Part shown: piece after piece, positions 34,692 through 46,132 of the stretch | Position numbering within the stretch: the stretch's first letter is position 1 | Layout: every line of letters starts with the position of its first letter | Source: Saccharum officinarum | Taxonomy: Eukaryota; Streptophyta; Magnoliopsida; Poales; Poaceae | DNA length: 64,000 bases | Assembly: GCA_020631735.1 (NCBI GenBank) | Contig: CM036221.1 | Coordinates: forward strand, 16,287,381-16,351,380 | Direction: 5' to 3' | Program-made: the position numbers and the translations under genes | Notes under the pieces: generated by a model | Databases searched by the model: none | Seen by the model: the letters and a program-made list of their open reading frames with translations, nothing else | Told to the model about the DNA's origin: nothing

Positions 34692-35640
34692 AATAGCTCT
34701 CTCCACTGTGACATGCCGGAGCATGCCCCTAAGTGCTGCATCAACATGACCATTCCATTTATAATGTACCTGCACGTCATGAAACTGCTAGAAGTTTAAG
34801 TTTCAAATATTCACACATTTAACATAAATTATTTAGTTATTTAACAGGGGAAAAAGAATTTCACCTACCCTTGTACCAAGAATCAAGCTAACAGCATGTC
34901 TCCACTCTCCTATAAGCAAATCAGCACCAACAAAGTGAGTAGGTACAGAACGGCTGGCAAAGCGCTATCAAACACAATGGAAACAAACTATTATAATTAA
35001 CTGCAGCATTTACAACACTGGCCAATTCTGCAATAACATTACAGGAAGAGAAAAAAGAATCAGGAAACATGAATTATCTGTTCACTCTTTAATTAGAAAA
35101 AAATACGATATGAATACTCTCATCTAAAAAAAAATGGAATTGCAGGCGCCATTGCTCCTGTCTCACGCTCGATCTGCTATTGAACTGATGGGTAAAAGTT
35201 TGCATCTTCAGATGGAGTATTTACCAACGAAAGCAGCTATCGGCGGTGTCCTGGATCCTGGCGCGGCGGATGGAGAGTTCGGGGGAGCAGCGGCCGGGCT
35301 CGCTCGGAGGCAGCTCACGGCGCGATGGCGGGGCGGCGTAGCGCGTCGTGGAGATCCGGCGTCCGGAAGAAATCGGGCATGTGCATCGGGGAGGCAGCTC
35401 ACGGCGCTGTGTGTTGCGGTGGTGGAGTCCGGTCCGCCGCGCGCGCAGTGCAGCCGATAGCACGGTGGAGTCCGGCGGCCGAAGCTTGGGCAAGTGGAGT
35501 CCGGCAGCGGTGCAGTGGCGGCGGTGCCCGATCTGGATCGGAAACGCGTGAAGATGGAGCGGCGGCGGCAGTAACTTCGGGACTGAGAAGAGGGGAGAGA
35601 GCAAAGGGAAAGAAGGCCCATTATATACGGAGGACATTTA
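34692..35640 (-). pseudogene. Captured host gene fragment inside the CACTA (at least 3 exons)
   Basis: On the minus strand, a GC-rich first exon (about 35640-35234, ending TTTCGTTG|GTAAAT) is followed by two well-formed internal exons. Exon 34964-34869 (96 bp, 32 codons) reads RFASRSVPTHFVGADLLIGE...LILGTR and lies between TTTGATAG and GTAGGT. Exon 34769-34692 (78 bp, 26 codons) reads VHYKWNGHVDAALRGMLRHV...ERAI between GTGCAG and GTAGGT. Both internal exons are phase 0 and fully open. I do not recognise the protein. Retained introns show capture at the DNA level. The downstream exons that would complete it were not found. Confidence 0.6.
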
Positions 35641-35805
35641 CTCCCGGGTCTTACCCTCAACCGGGACTAAAAATCCTTTACTCCCGGTTGGCAATACAAA
35701 CCGGGAGTAAAGGTCAGACATTTACTCCCGGGTCTTACCCCCAACCGGGACTAAAACTATTTACTCCCGGTTGGCAATACAAACCGGGAGTAAAGGTCAG
35801 ATATT
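35636..35805. repeat. Internal cluster of CACTA subterminal repeats
   Basis: Several copies of tttactcccggttgg / tttactcccgggtc and their inverses lie in the middle of the 6-kb element. Normally such repeats are only near the ends (here 32625-32825 and 38357-38640). Confidence 0.85.
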
Positions 35806-36149
35806 TCGGGCCCGCGCAAAATGCAGCCCACCAAAGCTGGGGTGATTTTGGCTTCCCGCCATTTTCAAAGCAGGATTTTGGTTTTTATATTTCTTTTTAT
35901 TTATAATTGCTAAATTACTATTATTTATGTAGAAATTAATATAGTTGTTATAAATTTTTTGAAAAAATAAATTAGAGTTTCTTTTGCTATACTGCAGACA
36001 TGGAAAATATGTAACCTAAAATATTTTATTTTTCTTTTAAATATTGAATATAATGTAAATAATAATTATTATTTCATTAATGCAAAAATATAGTCTTCAA
36101 GTAATACCATTAAATCTATTGTTTTTACATCTATTTTACGTCCATCATT

Positions 36150-37680
36150 TCATTGGTGGACTCAGTTCAACGTATAATTACATGGTGAAGTCGCGCGAAA
36201 ATTCAATTAAACTAGAAAAAGTATCAAACCAATTCAGAAAAATCTCAAACTTGGCGGTTACTTCGCATAGGGCATTTGCATGCCTGAGAAAAAGTTTGAG
36301 ATCAATACGACACTTGGACCTCAGAATCCCTAAGAACCCAGGTGTATAGACATGGTTCGATGAAAGGTTCCATATACCTTTTGTGAAGCACATATACTCC
36401 TACCTTGTCAAAGTGGCTTGAGATTTTTTTTGCACTCATTTACACCCAAAATATGTCCCCACACAAGATCTTAGGTTTTTCTGATCATTATTTTTATTAT
36501 TACATTTTTCTTCGTGCTGCGTGAGACAAAATATGGTGAATTACATATCGAAAACACTGGAATTCTGCAGCGACCTCCACAAATACTTGTCTCCTAGGGC
36601 ACAAGAGACCATGTGGCAAAGTTTGGCACAATTCCGGATCTTTTCTGGGTTGGACACAGTTCAACGTGAATTACCCGGTGAAGTCGCGCAGAAATTAAAT
36701 TAAACTGGAAAAGGTACCAAACCAATTCGAAAAAATCTCAAACTTGGCGGTTGCTTCACATATAGCATTTGCAAGCCTGAGAAAAAGTTTGGAACTAATA
36801 CGACACTTGGACCTCAGAATTCCTAAGAACCCAGGTGTATAGACATGGTTCGATGAAAGGTTCTACATACCTTTTGTGAAGCACGTGTACTCCTACCTTG
36901 TCAAAATGGCTTGATATTTTTTTGGCAGTCATTTACTCCCAAAATATGTCCCCACACAAGATCTTAGGTTTTTCTGATCATTATTTTTATTATTATATTT
37001 TTCTTCGTGCTGCGTAAGACAAAATATGGTGAATTACATATCGAAAACACTGGAATTCTGCAGCGACCTCCACAAATACTTGTCTCCTAGGGCACAAGAG
37101 ACCATGTGGCAAAGTTTGGCACAATTCTGGATCTTTTCTGGGTTGGACACAGTTCAACGTAGAATTACCCGGTGAAGTCGCGCGGAAATTAAATTAAACT
37201 GGAAAAGGTACCAAACTAATTCGAAAAAATCTCAAACTTAGCGGTTGCTTCACATATAGCATTTGCAAGCCTGAGAAAAAGTTTGGGACCAATACGACAC
37301 TTGGACCTCAGAATTCACCCAGGTGTATAGACATGGTTCGATGAAAGGTTCCATATACCTTTTGTGAAGCACGTGTACTCCTACCTTGTCAAAGTGGCTT
37401 GAGATTTTTTTGGCACTCATTTACACCTAAAATATGTTCCCACACAAGATCTTAGGTTTTTCTGATTATTATTTTTATTATTACATTTTTCTTCGTGCTG
37501 CGTGAGACAAAATATGGTGAATTACATATCGTAAACACTGGAATTCTGCAACGACCTCCACAAATTCAATTAAACTGGAAAAAGTATCAAACCAATTCGG
37601 AAAAATCTCAAACTTGGTGGTTGCTTCACATATGGCATGTGAAATTCTAAGAAAAAGTTTGGGACCAATACGACACTGGA
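36150..37680. repeat. Tandem repeat, about 490 bp x 3
   Basis: Landmark gacatggttcgatgaaagg occurs at 36349, 36842 and 37330 (spacing 493 and 488 bp). A fourth partial copy ends near 37680. The sequence is non-coding and lies inside the CACTA element. Confidence 0.92.
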
Positions 37681-38350
37681 GTGTCCTCATCATTTAGCGC
37701 TATGCTTGGATCTTTGTTCACTCTGAAGGGCACAATTATATCTTCCTTTTCGTAATCTACTGACATGTCTGACTTGTCCTCAGTTCCCACAATGTTTGTT
37801 TTCCTGCCGCTACCTCCTGTACCTCCTCTTCAGCTTCTCCCATTGGGGTATCATTTAAGACACCAGCATATTCTGTAATAACGTCATCGTCCCATTGTTT
37901 TTCTTCACCTTCTTCCATTATAACACCAGCATATTCTGTACATATGTATTAAAATCTTGAGCATATAATTAGTTATATTAATTACACAACATGCAGGCAT
38001 GCATGATAACTGATTAATTTACGGAAGCCTCAGAACTGTTTACATCTACTCTCTACACTCATTTTTGTAATTAAAATATTGTAAATTCCTCATTTACTAA
38101 ATAAAAGAAATTAAATGAAAAAAAATAAAATTCTTTTATAAATATCTAAACCATGAAATGTAGGATGAAGATGAGAGGAGAAAGAAGATGACGACCTTTA
38201 CAACAGAAGAATTGATGGAGGCGTCGAAGAAATCGTTCTTATGATGACTAGCTGGCTTGTTTGAGCAAGAACACAGGAACGATGAGCAACGACGAAGAAC
38301 AGAGCTCCAAATGGCTCTGGCGCGAGAGGAATGCAGGGCTCAGTATATAG
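37680..38350. other. CACTA interior with an acidic coding-like stretch
   Basis: On the minus strand, about 37940-37790 reads as a Glu/Asp-rich peptide containing EEGEEKQWDDDVITEYAG. It has no start or domain that I recognise and may be another captured fragment. The rest is AT-rich. Confidence 0.35.
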
Positions 38351-38684
38351 AGAAACATTTACTCCCGGTTATGCTTAAAAACCCAGACTGGAAGTCCATT
38401 TTTACTCCCGGTTGGAGCCACCAACCGGGAGTAAAGGTTCACTCCACCTCTACTCCCGGTTGGTGTCTCCAACCGGGAGTAAAAGTCTACCTTTACTCTC
38501 GGTTGGTGTCTCCAACCGGGAGTAAAGGTCCTCGCATGATGAACTGGTCGTTGAGTGTGGGACTTTACTCCCGGTTGGTGGCTAAAACCGGGAGTAATTG
38601 TCCCTTTACTCCCGGGTGCAATAAATACCGAGAGTAATTCCAAAAGTGATGCCGAGAGTGAAAGTCGGTTCTCTACTAGTGGTA

Positions 38685-39845
38685 GTGCATGGACCTATGT
38701 ATGCATGTGTCCACTGCTGCTACGAATCTACAAATCTCTAGTAGTAGCACTTGTTTGAGCGTTCAGGTGATGGAGTGCTGTGGTGTGTTAGCAGGATGGA
38801 TGTGTCTGCTACCTGCTTGCTGTGAATACTGAATAAGCTTTGTATTGGTTGCTACATACTGTACTCCTGATTCTCACTGAATGCTGGATCAGGCTTTGTT
38901 GTGTTCTAGTTCTAGTATGCGTGCCGCCGTGCCGGATCGGAAGCGGCTTCGATCGTCTACGATTTGCTTGTCCTCATCGCCAGCTTGTTCTTCTAACGAT
39001 AGTCCATGTACACGTACAGTTTTACGTATACTCCTCAAACAAATCCGAACCGAAGCATCGCCTGTCCATGGCCGTCCGACTCCAATCCGTGACGGAGGAG
39101 GAAGAACTGCACCAGCTCGGATGTGAAGCTGGACGATCTCGACTTGGCAGCAGCAGATTGTAGACTGTGTTCATCTTCTCGCGGTTAGATTCTACAAGTA
39201 CAATAGGGATCGCGCCGTCGTCTTCATCGCCGTTTGCAGGGAGCTTAACTGCTTCCCGTGCCTTGGAGCTTGCCGCCGCCATGGACATGGAGTCGTCGGC
39301 CGGGGGCTTGGACGGTGGCCGCTCGTGCGAATAACCCGTCGGGTTGAGGGTGCTGGTGCTCTCTCACCAGTCACCACACCACACTGTTGCGTTGCGCCTC
39401 TCAAGTCGTCAAGCATCTCTGGCTTCCCCGTGTCGTATGGTTTGGGTTTGGCAGCGCGCCGTGAGGACGGAAGCAGCGGTGGGCCCCACAACCGTAGCTT
39501 TTACGTGGGCCCTCTCGCCTTTCTCACCGGCCACGGACCCCGCGCCACGGCGGTCAAGATGATTGTTAGCGCCGGCCGGCGCGAGTGTCCAACCGACCAT
39601 GAACACGTCCTTGATTTTCACCGCAGTTTCGGGGGCACACGAGCCGATCGACGGACCCTGCCACTGTTTCCAACGGCCAGTAGGGCCCGCGTATACTACG
39701 AAAATGCGGCGAAAATTTTCGTCACAAAGCGGGTTTCAATCAACTGGCGTTGAAAATGCTAGCATCGTGCAAATGTTTTCTACAGTAGCGTAGCGTAGTG
39801 GAGTATTTTCTTGTGGCCGCTCTTAACGGATTGCCGGTGATTCAG
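38685..39845. repeat. Downstream flank of gene B (paralogous to 14400-18145)
   Basis: The flank continues after the CACTA element. It contains, without interruption, the sites where the MITE pair (about 39200) and the LINE (about 39521) sit beside gene A. Short ORFs such as MSMAAASSKAREAVK (minus, 39288) are not conserved beside gene A and I do not call them. Confidence 0.85.
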
Positions 39846-39847
39846 GC

Positions 39848-40313
39848 CTCGTTTAGTTTCTTCTGGAGTGTACTTCCGCATCAGATGTTTGAACATATGC
39901 ATGAAGTATTAAATATAGATTAAAAAAATAATTAATTGCACAGATGGTGACTAAGGCCCTGTTCATCTGGCTTATAATCCGTCTTATTCAGCTTGTTTTT
40001 TCAGCCGGAATAGTATTTTTCTCTCACAACAAATCAGCCAACAGTGTTTTTCAGCCGGCTTATAATTCTAGCCGAACGGCTCCTAATTTGCGAGGCAAAT
40101 TTTTTAAGCCTAATTAGTCCATGATTTGACAATGTGATACTACAGTAAACATGTGCTAATGACGGATTAATTAGGCTTAATAAATTCGTCTCGTGGATTA
40201 CTGAAGACTTCTGTAATTTGTTTTATTATTACTATCCGTACACTCCTATGTGACACTCGATGTAATATCTAATGTGACATCCCTAAACTTTACTCTATGG
40301 ATTTAAACACCAC
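39848..40313. mobile_element. Tourist-like MITE with a nested 129-bp MITE (39955-40083)
   Basis: The outer element starts ggcctcgtttagtttc and ends near taaacaccacct; its ends are approximate. The inner element has ends ggccctgttcatctggctta and gccgaacggctcc, with target duplication taa (39952-39954, 40084-40086). Confidence 0.75.
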
Positions 40314-40439
40314 CTTAGTACATCCTTGATGTAAACAATTTACATGAGTTTTGGATTGCACGGAATAAAATTCACTGTGCTTAATAGTCTTTCAAATACA
40401 CAGGAATATATGTGTACCCAACCCAACTTATAAATCTTA

Positions 40440-40778
40440 GGCCTTGTTTGGTTCTGGGGACTAAATTTTAGTCCTCATCACATCGAATGTTTGGACACCT
40501 GCATGGAATACTAAATATAAACTATTTATGAAACTAAAAATATAAGGTGAGGATAATTTGCGAGACGATTTTTTAAGCCTAATTAGTCCATGATTAACAC
40601 TAATTGCTACAGTAAAATGCTAATGACATATTAATTAGGCTTAATAAATTCGTCTCGAGGATTATCCACCGAATATATAATTTATTTTTTAATTAGTATT
40701 CGAAAACCCTATGGTCAACCCTAGTCAAAATCCGATGTGACACGGACTAAACTTTGGCTCGCTGAACCTAACACTCCC
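40440..40778. mobile_element. Tourist-like MITE
   Basis: Ends are ggccttgtttggttc and gctgaacctaacactccc. Target duplication is tta (40437-40439, 40779-40781). Confidence 0.85.
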
Positions 40779-40781
40779 TTA

Positions 40782-41166
40782 GACTGTCTGCACCGCGGTC
40801 CGCTACCACGTCCTGCAGGAGCATATACCGGATGGGGGAGCTGCAGCGGATCCTGTAAGCAGTACGCTACGCAAGCGGCATCCGCCAAATATTGTGCAGT
40901 AGCGGACGTCCGCTACAGGCCGCTGCGGGGGCCACCACATGGGGAGGGAGAGAGGGGAGAAGGGGAACAGCGGCCTGGGGAGGGGCGCCTATAGGTGGGT
41001 GGGGAGAGAGGTGATGTGAAAGGTGTATATGACGTGTGGGCTCCAGTTAGGATAGATGATGATATAGAGTATAGATGTGTGCGAGAGAAATTGGTATAGA
41101 GGATGAAATCTCGATGACAAGAATTAAAGATTTTTTTTAGAGGATGAGTACAAAGTACGATGAGTG
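40782..41166. mobile_element. Harbinger-type MITE, same family as 4546-4917
   Basis: It starts gactgtctgcaccgcggtcc immediately after tta (40779-40781) and ends gatgagtg before tta (41167-41169). The last nine bases of the usual right terminus (cggacagtc) are missing. It abuts the preceding MITE. Confidence 0.7.
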
Positions 41167-41169
41167 TTA

Positions 41170-42049
41170 CCTGCAGGGCCGCCACTGCTGCTAGGTAGTA
41201 GAGAAGCTTGGGCTCCTACGGAGGAGTGGGCTGGACCTCTTCCACGAGTACCTGGACCGGGCCGTGGGACATGCATGGGCCTCTGATACGATGGGCTCAG
41301 GCCTCAGAGACGTGGGTGTGGTTTAGCAACCGTGGTCGTCGATCCAACTCTATCATCGCCGCCGGCGCCGAATGTATGCATGCATCACGGGCGGACGTAC
41401 GTTGGCTGTTCTGGATGCCCAGGCACCCACGCAAATGACGTGGTTACGTGATCAGGTGAAATTTTCCACCCTTGGTGCACCCTCCTCGGCCCAAAACAGG
41501 GCACCACCCCCACCGGCCCAAGCCCCACGTGAACACATCGCTGCTTGCTTCCAGGAGGAGTCGAGTGAAAGTTTTCCCTGGCCGCGCCGCACGAGTCCGC
41601 GAGCGGCGAGCGCGAGGCGGATGTGGCCGTGGCTTTTCGCCTGACGCGAAGGCACCGACGGCGGCGTCGCCAACCACGATCCATCCCATCGCTGCTGCTT
41701 CTTCCCATTCCCAGCTTCCTGCGATCCATCCATCGCAACCACCAACCGGCATCAGCAACAGGCCAACGACGCCTCTGGCCTCTGCCTCTGCCCTCTATAG
41801 ATGACTGCTGGTTCTGCACTTCCACTCCAAAAGAAGAAAAGGCAAGGAATCAATCCTTCAAATTATTTATCTTATATTTTAATCAAGTTAAGCTTAACAT
41901 CCAATCCGATTTTGATTTTTCCTGGTATCCGGTAATATGGCACTTTAGGGTTAGTGAGTTAATTGGGGTTTTTTCTTCTTAGTATATGCATATACATTTA
42001 TCAAATTATGGATTTGCAATTTGATTTTGCTTGAAAATGATAGGTAATC
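41170..42049. other. Upstream region of the hAT pseudogene
   Basis: GC-rich to 41830, with overlapping low-complexity ORFs on both strands, then AT-rich with an acceptor-like ttgaaaatgatag just before the hAT start. It may include a non-coding first exon. I could not locate the left terminal repeat. Confidence 0.35.
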
Positions 42050-44392
42050 ATGGAAAGGTTTTATAAACGGAAAGCTTCAGACACGGTCATAGCCAACAAT
42101 AATAGAAATTCATGTCTAGATGATCTCAATTGGGAAGAGGAGATTAAATATGATCCAGGCTTGAGAAAACAAATTGATGCTTACCATCCTAACCACAGAG
42201 AAAAAGTCAGAAGAAAATATTTGGAAAATGGACCTTTCCAGCCTTGCACATGTAATTTTCCTGTGTCAGATATTGGAGATAAGCCGAGAAGATTTGTCCC
42301 AGAATGGTTTGATGAGTTTGGAAGTTGGCTTGAATATAGTGAGTTGAAGGACAGAGGATATTATTTTTGTTGTTTCTTATTTAGAGAAAAGAAGGATGCA
42401 GGATATGAATCATTTGTAGTTAATGGTTGGAATGGTTATCATAGGAAAACAAGGCTAAAGTCACATGTTGGTGATGTTGGTGGCTTACACTATAATTCAA
42501 TGAAGAAGTGCGATGATTTGTTACAAAGACAACAACACATAGATGTCGCTTACAGTTAGATAAGTGAGACTGCTAAGAAGGCTTATTTTACTCGGCTGAA
42601 TGGATCCATTGATACTGCTAGGCTATTGTTGAAGCAAGGATTGCCTTTTCGTGGACATGATGAGTCACTAGAATCCAATAATAGAGGGAACTTCAAGGAG
42701 TTTTATGATTGCTTAGCGCAACATGATGCAGAGTTACGCAAAGCGGTGAGTACAAATGTTGTAGCTAATAGTTGTTTGCTAGCTCCTAAAATTCAAAGGG
42801 ACATTGTTGAATGTTTTGCAAATGAGATTGTAGACTCTATCCTTGAAGATCTTGGCAATGATGTGTTTTGCTTGCTAGTTGATGAGTCAAGAGATGTTTC
42901 TTGCAAAGAATAAATGGCTATGGTCTTGAGGTATGTTGATAAATGTGGGATCGTGAAAGAGAGGTTTGTTAGTATTGTGCATGTGACTGAAACAACTTCT
43001 TCTCACCTAAAGTCATCTATTGATTCTCTACTTGCAAAGTTTAAACTAAGCTTAAAGCAAGTTCGAGGCCAAGGATATGACGGTGCTAGCAATATGCGAG
43101 GTGAGTTCAATGGCTTGCAATCATTGATCATGAGAGAAAGTAGGTCAGCTTATTATGTACATTGTTTTGCTCACCAACTTCAGTTAGTCATTGTGACTGT
43201 TATGAGAAAACACAAGGGCGTAAGCAATTTCTTAAGCATGATTTCTATCTTATTAAATGTGGTGGGTGGATCAGCTAAGAGACGGGATATGATTAGAGAT
43301 ATTAATCATGAACAAGTGACAGCGGCATTAGGTTGTGGGCAACTTGAGACCGGCACAGGGTTAAATCAAGAGCAATGCCTTCAAAGACCCGGAGATACTC
43401 GTTGGAGTTCTCATTACAAAACTTTCAAAAGTTTAGTCAACATGTTTCCTACAATAGTTGAAGTGCTAAAAGTGGTTGAAAAGGATGACAGAGATTGGAA
43501 AAATAGAGATCAAGCTTCAAATCTTCTAGTATACTTTAAATCATTTGACTTTGCCTTTTATTTGCATCTCATGTTGACTACATTAACAGCCACAAATGCC
43601 TTATCATTAGCATTGCAAAAGAAGGATCAAGACATTGTTAATGCCATTGGATGTGTGAAAGCAACTAGACTTCATTTGAATAATCTTAGAAGAGATGGGT
43701 GGGACAAATTATTAGATGAAGTCAATGAGTTTTGTGACAAGCATGAAATTGACCGAGTGGAAATGGAAAACACATATATTGATCCCCGCCAGCCTAGAAA
43801 AAAAACAGGAATTACATACAAGCATCACTATGAAGTGGATTGTTATAATGATGTTATTGATTGGCTAGTTTAAGAGATTGATAGCCGCTTTAGTTAGACA
43901 AGCTCTCAATTGCTTGTTTGTTCAGCTGCTTTCGACCCAAGGGATCAATTTCATGCTTTTGATGTGGAGACTTTAATGAGCTTAGCAAAACTATATCCTG
44001 ATGATTTTAGTTCTGATGAGTTGAGGGACCTTAGTCATGATCTTTGCCTTTACATTGCTGATGTGCGAGATGACGCTAGATTCTCCAACATCAACACTAT
44101 TGGTGAGCTCTCTCAAAAAATGGTTGAGGTAGGGAAACATCGTCGTTATCCATTGGTCTATCGACTTTTGAAGCTTGTACTGGTACTGCCTGTCGCTACT
44201 GCAACGGTTGAGAGATGCTTTTCTGGAATGAAGATTGTCAAAACAAGTTTGGCTAATCGTATGGGTGATCAACACTTGAGTCATAGACTTATTTGCTATC
44301 TAGAGAAAGAAGAAATGAAGAAAGTTAGCAACGAGGCTGTGGTTCGTCGTTTCATGACCATGGAAGGAAAATGGCGTAAATATGATCTCTAA
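42050..44392 (+). pseudogene. hAT transposase (TTF-zinc-finger / ZMYM1-like type), nonsense-interrupted
   Basis: One continuous frame of 781 codons with four internal stops (42557 TAG, 42911 TAA, 43871 TAA, 43895 TAG) and no frameshift. Domain order: basic N-terminus; TTF-type region (FVPEWFDEFGSWLEYSELKD, GYYFCCFLF); a DUF4371-like section (LVDESRDVSCKE/MAMVLRYVD, GQGYDGASNMRGEFNGLQ, YYVHCFAHQLQL); and a C-terminal hAT dimerisation domain (LPVATATVERCFSGMKIVKT, SLANRMGDQHL). The transposase would act in the nucleus on hAT ends. Three stops sit where Gln would fit, consistent with C-to-T change at CAA or CAG. Right-terminal sequence of this type (gcaccccca...gattcgcc) is near 44735-44760. Confidence 0.9.
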
Positions 44393-44395
44393 TAG

Positions 44396-44485
44396 GTAAC
44401 GCAATGTATCTACTTTTAAGTTTTAATAAACATTTGTCTAATTTATTTGCTAAATAATTGATTTATTTGTTCTCTTTCCTTTCAG
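44396..44485 (+). other. Probable 3' UTR intron of the hAT gene
   Basis: GGTAACGC donor just after the stop codon and a strong TTCTCTTTCCTTTCAG acceptor 90 bp later. This is inferred from splice-site quality only. Confidence 0.5.
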
Positions 44486-44986
44486 GCTAGTAGGATCTTC
44501 ATCATGGTCTCCTGGATCAAAGATTTTGCTATACGGACATGTTTTCTTGATGATTTTGGCATTCTATCCATGGATAAACTTTTTTTATTAAATGGTGAGT
44601 GTTTTGTTTCGACCAAAATCTCATATCTATTGTTAGAAGTCAAATTTTATATTAAAATATGGTAGCTATATATTAGTTGTGCTATTTTTTTATTGAACAT
44701 CGTATCAATAAGTGTTGTTGAGAATTAAGTGATGCACCCCCATCATTTCGCTTAGATTCGCCATGCATATGTCGCTACCATTCGCGTCTAGTCCAGCTCC
44801 AGCATCCGGACGACAGGCGAGAGAGAGACCCAGCGGCATGGCATGGGCGCGTGTGTCACGTAGGAGTATACGATATGGTCGTGCATGTCAGCATGTGTAC
44901 ACCAAATACAGGGCCCTGCTTGGAAGCTTGTGCGAATGCATTGCCCATGTGTCAGAGTCAGTACGCCAACAGGAAACAGAAGTTAA

Positions 44987-45215
44987 GGGGGTTTGGTTCA
45001 AGGAGTTAAAGTTTAACAAATACTGTAGCACTTTCGTTTTATTTGACAAAATGTTTCCAATCTTGGACTAATTAGGCTTAATAGATTCGTCTCGTAAATT
45101 ACTCCTAATATGTGCCGATATGTATGTAATTAGTCTATATTTAGTACTCCATGCATTTGAGGGAACATTGATGTGATAGGAGTTAAACTTTAACAAGTTG
45201 AAACCAAACAGACCC
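44987..45215. mobile_element. Tourist-like MITE
   Basis: Ends are gggggtttggttcaagg and gaaaccaaacagaccc. Target duplication is taa (44984-44986, 45216-45218). Copy 2 is empty at about 48249 (agataacgagtcc). Confidence 0.9.
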
Positions 45216-45309
45216 TAAGAGTCCGAGAGTGAATAGACACTGCACCATGCATGCATGATGTATACACGCATGGTGAGGTACACACGGGAAGTCTAACCTG
45301 CTTCACCCC

Positions 45310-45816
45310 TAAGGATGGCAACGGGTCAGGTTCGGATCGGGTGGAGTCTCCGTGCAACCAAAACTAAAACCCAAAATCAAAACCCGAACCCGAACCGAAA
45401 ACCGATTCGGGTGGAAATCCATCACCAAAACCAAACCCGCGGATACCCGAAACCCGAACGGATACCCGAAACCTGAATGGATACCCTCAACCCGCGGATA
45501 AATATACACATTTACATGTATAAATAAGAGACAATAAATAATAAATATTTTCATGAGTCAATTTTGAATAGATTTAATAATCTAAGTAAACAAGTTATTA
45601 TTAGCATATTATAAACACATGAGTTTTAATTCCAAATGATTTATTTCGGATATCTATTGGATATCCACGGGTGAAAAACCAAACCCGAAACCAAACCCGA
45701 TACCAAACCCGAAATCGAAACCGAAAACTGTGGGTGAGAAACCATCCCCAAACCCGAACCCGCAAGACCCAAAACCCGTGGGTATCCGATCTGAACCCGA
45801 TCCGCTGCCATCTCTA
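45310..45816. mobile_element. hAT-type MITE rich in aacccg repeats
   Basis: Ends are taaggatggcaacggg and the reverse complement tagagatggcagcgg. The 8-bp flanks ttcacccc and tacacccc match at 7 of 8 bases. The interior is cccgaaacc/aacccga repeats; the Gly/Phe-repeat ORFs on the minus strand are artefacts of these. Confidence 0.8.
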
Positions 45817-45848
45817 TACACCCCCACACTACACAACGTACTACAGTA

Positions 45849-46130
45849 CTTCCTCCGTTCATTTATCTCTTTCATCTAAACAAAAACTTTTTATTCAAAA
45901 ATTTCCTTCATATTAGCTTGAGACTTGCCCGCATTTATTGTCCGTTTGTTGCTCATTGGCTATCACCCGCCTGTATTTATTGTCTCTTTGTTGTTCATTG
46001 GCTGTTCCTAGCCTGTGACTCCTCGTATGCACTCAGCATGTGATAATTAAATGCAAACTGAGTGGTTTTGCTCTGCTCCTGGGTCCCTACGCCGAAGACT
46101 AAAATGATGGAGATAAATGAACGGATGGAG
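45849..46130. mobile_element. Stowaway-like MITE
   Basis: Ends are cttcctccgttcatttatctc, in part, and gagataaatgaacggatgg, with TA on each side (45847-45848, 46131-46132). Copy 2 reads straight through at about 48374 (tactgtatacttatcc). Confidence 0.9.
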
Positions 46131-46132
46131 TA

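Larger units (their letters stand above)
32608..38681. mobile_element. Non-autonomous CACTA element (6074 bp) carrying host exons
   Basis: Termini are cactagtacagga and the reverse complement cactagtagagaa. The target duplication is gta (32605-32607, 38682-38684), and copy C at about 21830 shows the empty site. Both ends carry CACTA-type subterminal repeats tttactcccggttgg and the inverse, forming long dyads. No TNP2-type transposase was recognised. The cargo includes an Ulp1-like tail, exons of another gene and a 490-bp tandem repeat. Confidence 0.95.

Noticed and set aside
32608..38681. Regular repeats considered as a CRISPR array
   Set aside because: Repeats are inverted dyads near CACTA ends without uniform spacers, in a plant genome.
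39022..39491. Minus-strand ORFs in the gene B downstream flank (MSMAAASSKAREAVK... and a 99-aa ORF)
   Set aside because: The counterpart beside gene A lacks the segment; no splice or promoter evidence. Kept only as a remote possibility.
45641..45875. Gly/Phe-repeat ORFs resembling structural proteins
   Set aside because: Produced by cccgaaacc repeats within a hAT-type MITE.
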